NCBI GenBank assembly: GCA_964456095.1
Contig: CAYVZF010000051.1
Span: 1-9,778 of the forward strand
Direction: 5' to 3'
DNA length: 9,778 nucleotides
Source of the DNA: CANRPC01 sp964456095
GTDB taxonomy: Bacteria; Bacillota_I; Bacilli_A; RFN20; CAG-449
A program made the position numbers and the translations under genes. Numbering within the stretch: position 1 is the first letter of the stretch; each line of letters begins with the position of its first letter. The notes beneath the pieces were generated by a model that searched no databases, was not told the origin of the DNA, and worked only from the letters and a program-made list of their open reading frames with translations. Shown piece after piece: positions 1 through 6,549 of this stretch.

Positions 1-93
1 TTAATATTATTATTTGCTAGTTTAATATTAAGTTTATATATATCTTTAATAATTAAAAGAATAAAAATCAATGAGGTGATTAAAAGTGAATAA
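1..93 (+). CDS. C-terminal end of a membrane protein, probably an ABC permease (partial)
   Basis: Frame 1 is open from the window edge to a TAA at 91-93, giving 30 residues. The first 19 or so are strongly hydrophobic (Leu/Ile/Phe/Tyr/Ser), followed by a basic, polar tail reading KRIKINEVIKSE. A final membrane helix with a short positive cytoplasmic tail is the usual end of FtsX-like or bacteriocin-associated ABC permeases. The stop overlaps the GTG start of the following ABC ATPase by 8 bases, and that ATPase gene's ribosome binding site lies inside this frame, so the two are probably translationally coupled. The permease assignment rests on this end and its neighbours only; nothing else of the protein is visible. 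Confidence 0.6.
   Translation, partial: LILLFASLILSLYISLIIKRIKINEVIKSE
73..80 (+). promoter_or_regulatory. Ribosome binding site for the ABC ATPase (GTG start)
   Basis: GAGGTGAT lies 5 bases before the GTG at 86. It is a near-perfect Shine-Dalgarno sequence and supports GTG as the start although no ATG is present. It lies within the 3' end of the preceding gene. Confidence 0.8.
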
Positions 94-745
94 ATTAATA
101 GAAATTACTTCTTTAAGTAAAAGTTTTAATAATGTTATATTATTTGAAAATATCTCTTTTACTATATTTGATAAAGGATTCTATGGCTTAGTAGGGGATT
201 CAGGTACTGGTAAAACAACATTTTTATTAATATTAGGATTAATTGATACATCATATAATGGTGATATTTATTTTAATAATATTAATTATAAAAGTATTAA
301 AAATAAAGAGCTTTTTATATTTAATAATATTGGTTTTATATTTCAAAATCCTGTTATTTTTCCTGATTTGACGCTATTTGAAAATTTATCTTTATTTAAT
401 AAAACTAATGACAGATTAATAAATAAATTATTAATAAAACTGGATTTATTTTCTAAAAAGAACATATTGGCAAAAAAGTTATCTGGAGGAGAAAGAATGA
501 GACTATCTTTAATAAGAGGACTTATGAATAATCCTAAGATTTTAATTCTAGATGAATTAACTGCCTCATTAGACTTAAAAACATCATCTTTAATAATGGA
601 TTTTTTAAAAGAGGAATCTAAAAAAAGAACTATTTTTATGGTAAGTCATAATATAAAACTATTAAATAAGTATACTGATGTATTATATATTTTAAAAAAT
701 AATTGTATTAAAAAATGGGTACTAAAGTATGAAAAAAGTAGCTGA
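86..745 (+). CDS. ABC transporter ATP-binding protein
   Basis: This 219-residue protein is a single nucleotide-binding domain that powers a membrane transporter from the cytoplasmic side. All motifs are present: Walker A GDSGTGKTT at residues 37-45, Q-loop Gln87, signature LSGGE at 132-136, Walker B ILILDE at 152-157, D-loop ASLD at 160-163 and H-loop His188. Length and layout resemble the LolD/MacB-type and putative bacteriocin-export ATPases that pair with FtsX-like permeases. The GTG start is set by the GAGGTGAT site 5 bases upstream. It overlaps the upstream gene by 8 bases and the downstream permease by 17, so the three form one operon. The stop TGA is followed at once by TAA. The substrate cannot be read from the sequence; antimicrobial peptide export or resistance, or lipoprotein handling, are possible by family analogy. 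Confidence 0.93.
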   Translation: MNKLIEITSLSKSFNNVILFENISFTIFDKGFYGLVGDSGTGKTTFLLILGLIDTSYNGDIYFNNINYKSIKNKELFIFNNIGFIFQNPVIFPDLTLFENLSLFNKTNDRLINKLLIKLDLFSKKNILAKKLSGGERMRLSLIRGLMNNPKILILDELTASLDLKTSSLIMDFLKEESKKRTIFMVSHNIKLLNKYTDVLYILKNNCIKKWVLKYEKSS

Positions 746-2807
746 TAATACTTTATCTATTAAGTTTATTTTTGAATACATTTTGGTTAATATTAAAAGA
801 AAAAAAGTTAAATCATATTTATTTATTTTTTCACTTTTTATTAGTATGTTTGTTGTTGGATTTTCTTTTGTTTTAACTAATGATGTATCTAATTTGGTTG
901 TTGATTCATTTAATTCACTTACTGATGATAATCAAATAATAATGAAAAATAAAAATGAAATCGAAGATAAAATTGAAGAAATATCGATTGATGAATTAGG
1001 GGCAATGGAAATTATTAATAATTCAAACTATTTTATGGATTATGGATATATTTATAGTTCAAATTTCGAAGAACAATTTTGTGATAACAATTATATGGAA
1101 ATTCTTGGTGGCGGTTTAGTTTTTTATGATGTTGGTATAAGAGATATATCTGAAGTAATCGATTTAGATGATATTGATGTTTCATATAAATTTTATCCAT
1201 ATAAACCTTTAGTTTTAGAAAAAGATGAATTGGTATTAGGATTAAAAAAATCAGATGTTAGAAAAATATGTAATAGTTTAAATTTAAATAATACAGATGA
1301 AAAATCATTATCTCAATATATGGAATTTAATGATTTGTATGCTAATTTTTGTTTTTCTAATTTAAATTGGAATTATAATATTGATATAAAAATTAAAATT
1401 AAAGCATTCTTTATTTCACCATTAAATGATGTTTTACTAGCGCATAATGATAAAGATTTTGTTTCTTATATTTTTGAAGATGTTATGAAACTTCCTACTT
1501 CTAATAATTTATCTATAACTGATTTGTATCCTTGGACGATAAAAAAACAAATATATTTAAAAACTGATGTGTTAAATATAGATAATGCGATTAATGAATA
1601 TTTAAAAAGTAATTATTACGAAAAATATGATTTTAAGATATTAAAAGGCAATATTCATTCTGACATATTATCTTCTTCTTTTCATAAGGGGAAGTTTTTA
1701 ATAAGCTATGCTTCAAGTAATAAAGTGTCATATGAATCTATTAAAGAATTTATTTATGAAAATAATATTAAAAATGTTTTTCCTTTGGGAACTTATTATG
1801 AGGCGATAGAAAGTGCTCTTGTAAGTGGGTTTACTAATACTATTTTCTTTTCTACAAATAAGGATGATTTACTAGAAATAAGTTATTATTTAAATGATAT
1901 TGATAGTAATGCTGATACTTTGGATATTTCTTCTTTTGATTTTGGTAATGTTTCTTATGGTAATTTAATAACCTCAGCTTTAAAAAAAGGTGTTAAAATA
2001 GCTTCTTCATATAATGAAATAATTAATGGCCGTATTCCATATACAATTGATGAAATAATGATTTCTTCTTCTATGTGTAAAAGATATTTTTCTAATTATA
2101 GTGAAGCATTAAATAAAAAAATATACTTTATAATTAACAATTATAATTATTATGATGGGAACACTTTTTCGTTATCATATTTAAATATATCGGGAGTATT
2201 TGAAGATGATGATGAAAGGATTTATCAAGATCCTTATTGGTATCCAACTTTTTTATCTTCAAGACTTGATTATCCTTTAGAAAGTATTCAAATTAATAAA
2301 TTCTTAGTAACTGTTGATGATGATTTTGATTATGATACTGGAAATGAAAGATTGATTTTTATTAATCCTATGATTGAAGTAAATGAATCTGTTAATTCGA
2401 TGATTAAAATGATAAATATTATACTTTCTATTTTTTCTATACTTCTTATTATTTCATCATTTGGAATTGCTCAAATCTCTATTCAAACTAGTATGAAAGA
2501 AGCTTCAAAAGAGGTTGCTCTTTTTAAGTGTATTGGAGTTAATAAAAAGTCTATTATACTTTTATATTTAACATATAATCTCTCATATTTTTTAATAGGA
2601 TATTTGTTATCTTTTTTAACTCTTTATTTTGTTTCAAAATTAATTTCTTGTTTGTATTTTAATATACCTTTTAGTTTTTTAATTAACATTGGTCCTTTTA
2701 TAATAATGTTTTTAGTAGGTTTTATCATTGTATTACCTATATGTTTAATTTACACATTAATACCAGTTATAAAAAATAGTAATGATTTACTTAAAAGATA
2801 TTATTAA
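729..2807 (+). CDS. FtsX-like ABC transporter permease with large extracellular domain
   Basis: This 692-residue membrane protein has MacB-like topology: one N-terminal helix (about residues 30-50), a roughly 500-residue extracytoplasmic domain rich in Asp, Asn, Tyr and Ser, then three helices near the C-terminus (about 563-583, 609-634 and 655-680). Between the second and third helices is EVALFKCIGVNKKSI (about 595-609), the cytoplasmic coupling segment typical of the FtsX domain. The ATG at 729 lies inside the end of the ATPase gene (17-base overlap) and has no clear Shine-Dalgarno site, which fits coupled translation. It is the probable partner of the ATPase and, with the truncated upstream membrane protein, would give a two-permease transporter. 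I do not recognise the extracellular domain; the FtsX assignment rests on the C-terminal 135 residues and topology. Confidence 0.85.
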   Translation: MKKVADNTLSIKFIFEYILVNIKRKKVKSYLFIFSLFISMFVVGFSFVLTNDVSNLVVDSFNSLTDDNQIIMKNKNEIEDKIEEISIDELGAMEIINNSNYFMDYGYIYSSNFEEQFCDNNYMEILGGGLVFYDVGIRDISEVIDLDDIDVSYKFYPYKPLVLEKDELVLGLKKSDVRKICNSLNLNNTDEKSLSQYMEFNDLYANFCFSNLNWNYNIDIKIKIKAFFISPLNDVLLAHNDKDFVSYIFEDVMKLPTSNNLSITDLYPWTIKKQIYLKTDVLNIDNAINEYLKSNYYEKYDFKILKGNIHSDILSSSFHKGKFLISYASSNKVSYESIKEFIYENNIKNVFPLGTYYEAIESALVSGFTNTIFFSTNKDDLLEISYYLNDIDSNADTLDISSFDFGNVSYGNLITSALKKGVKIASSYNEIINGRIPYTIDEIMISSSMCKRYFSNYSEALNKKIYFIINNYNYYDGNTFSLSYLNISGVFEDDDERIYQDPYWYPTFLSSRLDYPLESIQINKFLVTVDDDFDYDTGNERLIFINPMIEVNESVNSMIKMINIILSIFSILLIISSFGIAQISIQTSMKEASKEVALFKCIGVNKKSIILLYLTYNLSYFLIGYLLSFLTLYFVSKLISCLYFNIPFSFLINIGPFIIMFLVGFIIVLPICLIYTLIPVIKNSNDLLKRYY

Positions 2808-2810
2808 TAT

Positions 2811-2838
2811 TTTATAGAATAAAAATAGCCTTTATGAT
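2811..2838 (+). promoter_or_regulatory. Possible promoter for ychF-ispF
   Basis: TATGAT at 2833-2838 is a good -10 candidate with TTTATA at 2811-2816 as a weak -35, spaced 16. Transcription would start near 2845, just before the hairpin at 2851. The -35 matches only 4 of 6 and such motifs are frequent in DNA this AT-rich, so this is tentative. Confidence 0.35.
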
Positions 2839-2850
2839 AAACTTAGTAAG

Positions 2851-2874
2851 AAACTTCTAAAGAAGTTTTCTTTT
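2851..2874 (+). terminator. Terminator-like hairpin between the ABC operon and ychF
   Basis: AAACTTC at 2851-2857 pairs with GAAGTTT at 2862-2868 around a TAAA loop, followed by TCTTTT to 2874. The 7-bp stem plus T-rich tail resembles a short intrinsic terminator for the ABC operon. It ends directly against the ychF ribosome binding site, so any ychF transcript starting upstream must run through it; it may therefore act as a leaky terminator or attenuator. Confidence 0.55.
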
Positions 2875-2881
2875 GAGAGGG
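2875..2881 (+). promoter_or_regulatory. Ribosome binding site fixing the ychF start
   Basis: GAGAGGG lies 9 bases before the ATG at 2891. It falls inside the longer frame that opens with TTG at 2873, which rules that TTG out as the start. Confidence 0.8.
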
Positions 2882-2890
2882 TTAATTATT

Positions 2891-4003
2891 ATGGGTTTAA
2901 AAGCAGGTATTGTAGGACTTCCAAATGTCGGTAAATCTACGTTATTTAATGCCATCACGAACGCTAATGCGGAAGCGGCAAATTATCCATTTGCTACAAT
3001 AGAACCTAATTCAGGTGTAGTAGAATTAAATGATAAAAGAGTGGATGATTTAGTAGAGTTATTTCATCCTAAAAAAACTATTAGGGCAACTTTTGAATTT
3101 ATTGATATTGCAGGACTTGTTAAAGGTGCTTCAAAAGGAGAAGGACTTGGTAATAAATTTTTAGCTAATATTAGAAATGTTGACGCTATATGTCATGTAG
3201 TTCGTTGTTTTGATAATCCTGATATTATTCATGTTGAAAATTCTATTGATCCAAAACGAGATATTGAAACGATTAATTATGAATTGATTTTCGCGGATTT
3301 AGATACAATAACTAAAAGATTAGGTAAAGTTGAAACAAAAGCAAAAACTGTTAAAGATAAAGCTTCGGTTGAAGAATGCACAGTTTTAAAGTTATTAAAA
3401 GAAAAATTAGAGGAAGGAACACCTGCAAGAATGGTGGAATTAACTCAAGAACAAAAAAATCTTGTTAAATCATTTTCTTTATTAACTATGAAACCTGTTA
3501 TATATGTTGCAAATGTTGCAGAAGAAGATTATGGAAATATAGAAGGATGTAAATACTATAACCAAGTAAAAGAAATCGCAGATAAAGAAAATGCTGAAGT
3601 GATTGCAATTTCTGCCTCTATTGAAGAAGAATTATCTTCGCTTTCTATTGAAGAAAGAATGGAATATTTGAATGAATTAGGTGCTTCGCAAACTGGACTT
3701 GATAAACTTGTTGAAACAGCATATCATCTTTTATCTTTATCTACTTTCTTTACAGTTGGAGAGGATGAAGTACGTGCTTGGACTTTTTCTTTAGGTATGA
3801 AGGCACCTCAATGTGCTGGAATAATTCATACAGATTTTGAAAAAGGCTTTATACGTGCTGAAACATATTCTTATGAAGATATCATGCAATATAAAACAGA
3901 AAAAGCATTAAAAGAAGCAGGTAAATTAAGAAGCGAAGGCAAAGAATATGTTGTACGCGATGGCGATTGTTTATTAATTCGTTTTAATGTTTCTGGTAAA
4001 TAA
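2891..4003 (+). CDS. ychF: Ribosome-associated OBG-family ATPase YchF
   Basis: YchF is a universally conserved P-loop ATPase of the OBG family that binds ribosomes and is linked to translation and oxidative stress. The protein is 370 residues, close to the usual 363-366. It begins MGLKAGIVGLPNVGKST, with the G1 loop at 9-17; DIAGLVKG at 72-79 is the G3/switch II region; His102 occupies the place of the catalytic glutamine (a family trait); the G4 motif is NVAE at 208-211, replacing NKxD and giving ATP rather than GTP preference. A charged helical insert follows the first G motifs, and the C-terminal 85 or so residues, rich in FTVGEDEVRAWTF-like sequence, are the TGS domain. Start 2891 is chosen from GAGAGGG and family alignment. 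ispF follows after one base, so the two are co-transcribed and probably coupled. Confidence 0.97.
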   Translation: MGLKAGIVGLPNVGKSTLFNAITNANAEAANYPFATIEPNSGVVELNDKRVDDLVELFHPKKTIRATFEFIDIAGLVKGASKGEGLGNKFLANIRNVDAICHVVRCFDNPDIIHVENSIDPKRDIETINYELIFADLDTITKRLGKVETKAKTVKDKASVEECTVLKLLKEKLEEGTPARMVELTQEQKNLVKSFSLLTMKPVIYVANVAEEDYGNIEGCKYYNQVKEIADKENAEVIAISASIEEELSSLSIEERMEYLNELGASQTGLDKLVETAYHLLSLSTFFTVGEDEVRAWTFSLGMKAPQCAGIIHTDFEKGFIRAETYSYEDIMQYKTEKALKEAGKLRSEGKEYVVRDGDCLLIRFNVSGK

Positions 4004-4004
4004 T

Positions 4005-4481
4005 ATGAGAATTGGTTTTGGTAGAGATATTCATAGATTTGTTGCTTCAGGAAGGCCTTTTATTTTAGGTGGAGTACATATTCCTTGTGATTTATGTATT
4101 GATGCACATTCTGACGGTGATGTTTTACTTCATGCTGTTGCAGAAGCAATTTTGGGCGCGCTTGCTTTAGGCGATTTAGGTACACATTTTAATGAGAATG
4201 ATCCTAAATGTGAAAATATGGATTCTAAAGATATTGTATTTAAAGTGCTTGATATGATGAAACAAAGAGAATATAGAATTGAAAATATTGATATTTCAAT
4301 TATTGTTGAAAGACCTAAATTAAGGCCTTATATTGAAGAAATAAGAAAATCATTAAAAGATATTTTAAATATAGATTTAGATGCTATATCGGTTAAAGCT
4401 CAAACAAATGAAAAAATCGATGATGTTGGTGAAAATAAAGCTATCGATTGTTACTGCGCTGTATTATTAAGTAAGTGTTAG
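4005..4481 (+). CDS. ispF: 2-C-methyl-D-erythritol 2,4-cyclodiphosphate synthase
   Basis: IspF cyclises CDP-ME 2-phosphate to MEcPP and CMP in the MEP isoprenoid pathway, as a homotrimer with active sites between subunits. The 158-residue product has normal length. Metal ligands are Asp8, His10 (GRDIHRF) and His43 (VLLHAV); HSDGDV at 35-40 and ALGDLG around 54-59 are conserved; PKLRP at 104-108 and KAQTNEK at 131-137, with Glu136, form the CDP/Mg site. The usual GRGEG-type loop near the end reads GENKA (142-146), unusual for the family. Start 4005 is chosen because families begin MRIG; the in-frame ATG at 3987 lies within ychF and would add six unconserved residues. The TAA of ychF, one base, then ATG implies reinitiation; no strong ribosome site is seen. 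No other MEP gene is nearby. Confidence 0.95.
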   Translation: MRIGFGRDIHRFVASGRPFILGGVHIPCDLCIDAHSDGDVLLHAVAEAILGALALGDLGTHFNENDPKCENMDSKDIVFKVLDMMKQREYRIENIDISIIVERPKLRPYIEEIRKSLKDILNIDLDAISVKAQTNEKIDDVGENKAIDCYCAVLLSKC

Positions 4482-6310
4482 TAAATGTATTCAAATGATC
4501 TTTTATTAAGTGATTTATTATAAATTGTAAATGATTTTGTTGATGAAGGTTTTTCAAAGAAACCTTCATTTTTATCTATATATTTTGCAATGTTATAAAA
4601 AATCTCTTTAGCTAAAAAACCATTATATAAATCACTATTATCATCTGTTCCTACATATACTCCAATTGTATATGAAGTATTAAAACCTATAACATATGAT
4701 GAAGATGATGTTGTACCTGTTTTTCCTGCGAAAGAAGGAGATATATAATAATTCATTAATGAAGGGTTGCTGTAAGTCTTTAAAGATTCATCAAATGGAC
4801 TACGTAACATGAATTGTAATATAGAATTTGTTTTTTTGTTTAAGATTTGTTTTTTTGTATTTGAACATTTATATAATGAAAAATCATCAGTTAATGATAC
4901 TTCAGCAATAAATTTAGGCGTGTAAAATATTCCATTAGAGGCGATTGTATTATATATAGATGTTAATTCTAAAGGTGTTAATGTATTACTTCCAAGCGCT
5001 AAAGTCTCATTTTTAACGTCGACATTCATATTAAAGGAATTGATTAGATTTATTAGTTTATCTTTTCCTACTAATAATAGGGTTTTCATCGCGTAAATAT
5101 TATCTGACATTGCAATAGCCTCTAACATTGTTATTTTTCTATCTGCATATATATTTGATGCATTAGATACTTCATAATATGTGTCTTCATCTAATTTAAA
5201 TGTCGTTTTTTTAGAGGTGAATTCGCTTAATGGATTTAATCCTTTATTAAGTGCTAAATAATATAGCAATGGTTTAATAGTACTTCCTATTTGTTTTTTT
5301 GCATGCAAGGCTCTATTAAATGATGATTCTTCGTAATTTTTCCCGCCAATTAATGCGACAACTTCACCAGAATTTACTCTCATAATGCATATAGCAACAT
5401 TGCTATTATTGAATGATATATTTTTAATCATATTTTCAATATAGTTTTGTAAATTCACATTTAAAAATGATTTTATTGTTATTCCATGATTATATCTTGT
5501 ATTTTCTATAATATTATATTTTTCTATTTCTTCTTTAATTGAGTCGATATAATAAGGATATTTATTAGATGCAATATTATTAGCTAATGTTATTTCTTCA
5601 AATAATGCTTCATAATATTCTTTGATTGTAATAGCGTTATTATCTTTTAATGTTCTTAATATTGTTTTTGCTTTATTAAGTGATGCTTCTTTATTAATTA
5701 TAGGTGAATATATATTAGGAGCGTTTATTATACTTATTAATATAGCTTGTTCTTTTAAAGTTAGATTATTAATTTCTTTATTAAAATAAAAGTGTGATGC
5801 ATTTTTTAAACCATATATTCCATGAGCAAAATATACTTTATTTAAATAAAATTCTAATATTTGTTCTTTTGTATAATTTCTTTCTATTTTTATAGCAATA
5901 AAAAATTCTGTAATTTTTCTTTTTAAAGTTTGATTTTGATTTAAAAATAAAAGACGCGCTAATTGCATAGTGATAGTAGATGCACCTTGTATAGAATTAT
6001 CATTGACTATATTATTGATTATAGAAGATATGATTCTAAAAAAATCAAATCCTTTATGTGAAAAGAAGTGTTTATCTTCTATAGTAATTAAATTATTAAT
6101 AAAACTTTGAGGTATTTCATTATAGTAAGTGTATTCTCCGTTTTTATCATTTAGTGTTATTAAAAAGGTGTTATTATCTTCATCTTTATATACTATTTCA
6201 GAAGGATGATATAATGATTGTTCTGGAGTGAAGTAATAAGTTAATAATATGCTTGATGAAATTATTAATATTGTAATAAAAACAAATAAAAAAATTTTTT
6301 TCTTTTTCAT
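4478..6310 (-). CDS. Class A penicillin-binding protein (PBP1A-type, glycosyltransferase and transpeptidase)
   Basis: This bifunctional peptidoglycan synthase polymerises lipid II and cross-links stem peptides outside the membrane. The 610 residues open with MKKKK and a signal-anchor helix (about 6-27). The GT51 domain has catalytic Glu78 in EDKHFFSHKG, GASTITMQLAR at 108-118, Glu134 in RKITE as the second acidic residue, and ILEFYLNKVYFAHGIYG. The transpeptidase domain has SxxK at Ser342-Lys345 (GSTIKP), SxN at 401-403 (SDN) and KTG at 529-531. It is short for the family because it ends soon after the KTG region, with no long C-terminal tail. Upstream of the ATG only a weak AAG-type ribosome site is seen. 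Its TAA overlaps the TAG of ispF by 4 bases, convergently, and no terminator of its own was found. It stands divergent from the ATPase gene across the 33-bp repeat region. Confidence 0.95.
   Translation of the reverse strand: MKKKKIFLFVFITILIISSSILLTYYFTPEQSLYHPSEIVYKDEDNNTFLITLNDKNGEYTYYNEIPQSFINNLITIEDKHFFSHKGFDFFRIISSIINNIVNDNSIQGASTITMQLARLLFLNQNQTLKRKITEFFIAIKIERNYTKEQILEFYLNKVYFAHGIYGLKNASHFYFNKEINNLTLKEQAILISIINAPNIYSPIINKEASLNKAKTILRTLKDNNAITIKEYYEALFEEITLANNIASNKYPYYIDSIKEEIEKYNIIENTRYNHGITIKSFLNVNLQNYIENMIKNISFNNSNVAICIMRVNSGEVVALIGGKNYEESSFNRALHAKKQIGSTIKPLLYYLALNKGLNPLSEFTSKKTTFKLDEDTYYEVSNASNIYADRKITMLEAIAMSDNIYAMKTLLLVGKDKLINLINSFNMNVDVKNETLALGSNTLTPLELTSIYNTIASNGIFYTPKFIAEVSLTDDFSLYKCSNTKKQILNKKTNSILQFMLRSPFDESLKTYSNPSLMNYYISPSFAGKTGTTSSSSYVIGFNTSYTIGVYVGTDDNSDLYNGFLAKEIFYNIAKYIDKNEGFFEKPSSTKSFTIYNKSLNKRSFEYIY
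4543..4573 (+). terminator. Intrinsic terminator for ychF-ispF, inside the PBP coding sequence
   Basis: ATGAAGGTTT at 4543-4552 pairs with AAACCTTCAT at 4560-4569 (10 bp, extendable by a T-G pair) around a short loop, and TTTTT runs to 4573. It is oriented for plus-strand transcripts and lies about 62 bases past the ispF stop. On the minus strand no T-run follows, so it should not stop PBP transcription. Confidence 0.75.
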
Positions 6311-6401
6311 ATATCTTAGTATTTACAAATATAATATTTTTAGTATTTATCTTTTAAAATTAATTAATAAAAGTTGAAAAAAATATTGAAAACCATTTAC
6401 T

Positions 6402-6533
6402 TGCATGTTTTTGATAGTACTTTATGAACTGAAATGCATATTTTTAATAGTGTTTTAGAGTTGTACATGCATTTTTTTAATAGCGTTTTAGGATTGCTTT
6501 TGCATTTTTTTAATAGTTATGATAAAATTTTTT
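6402..6533 (+). repeat. Four-copy tandem array with exact 33-bp period
   Basis: A 17-base core, TGCATnTTTTTrATAGy, starts at 6402, 6435, 6468 and 6501, so each step is exactly 33 bases. The second and third copies share a longer match that runs on through GTTTTAG; their last nine bases vary, and the fourth copy diverges after the core. The period is close to three helical turns, so bound proteins would face roughly the same side of the DNA. The array lies in the divergent control region between the PBP gene (starting at 6310, minus) and the ATPase gene (6550, plus). 6311-6401 is plain AT-rich sequence in which I see no clear element. Function unknown; an operator array is one possibility. Confidence 0.85.
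6494..6528 (+). promoter_or_regulatory. Probable promoter of the AAA_14 ATPase gene
   Basis: Two overlapping readings exist: TTGCTT (6494-6499) with TATGAT (6518-6523), spacer 18; or TTGCAT (6500-6505) with TAAAAT (6523-6528), spacer 17. Either starts transcription at about 6530-6535, leaving a short leader with the ribosome site. The second -35 is formed by the first bases of the fourth 33-bp repeat. Confidence 0.5.
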
Positions 6534-6536
6534 TAT

Positions 6537-6541
6537 GAGGG
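6537..6541 (+). promoter_or_regulatory. Ribosome binding site fixing the ATPase start
   Basis: GAGGG ends 8 bases before the ATG at 6550. It lies within the longer frame beginning with ATG at 6535, so 6550 is the better start. Confidence 0.75.
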
Positions 6542-6549
6542 ATGATTTT

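Noticed and set aside
2585..2600. Match to part of the 33-bp repeat core (TTTTTTAATAGG) in the permease gene
   Set aside because: It lacks the TGCAT part, is single and lies in coding sequence; chance is sufficient.
2873..2890. TTG start for ychF six codons upstream
   Set aside because: It would place the GAGAGGG ribosome site inside the gene and add residues absent from the family.
3987..4004. Upstream ATG for ispF inside ychF
   Set aside because: The family starts at MRIG; the extra six residues are unconserved and no ribosome site supports 3987.
6402..6517. CRISPR array, suggested by GTTTTAG starts within the repeat units
   Set aside because: The whole period is 33 bases with only 9-16 variable bases per unit, too short for repeat plus spacer, and no cas gene is present.
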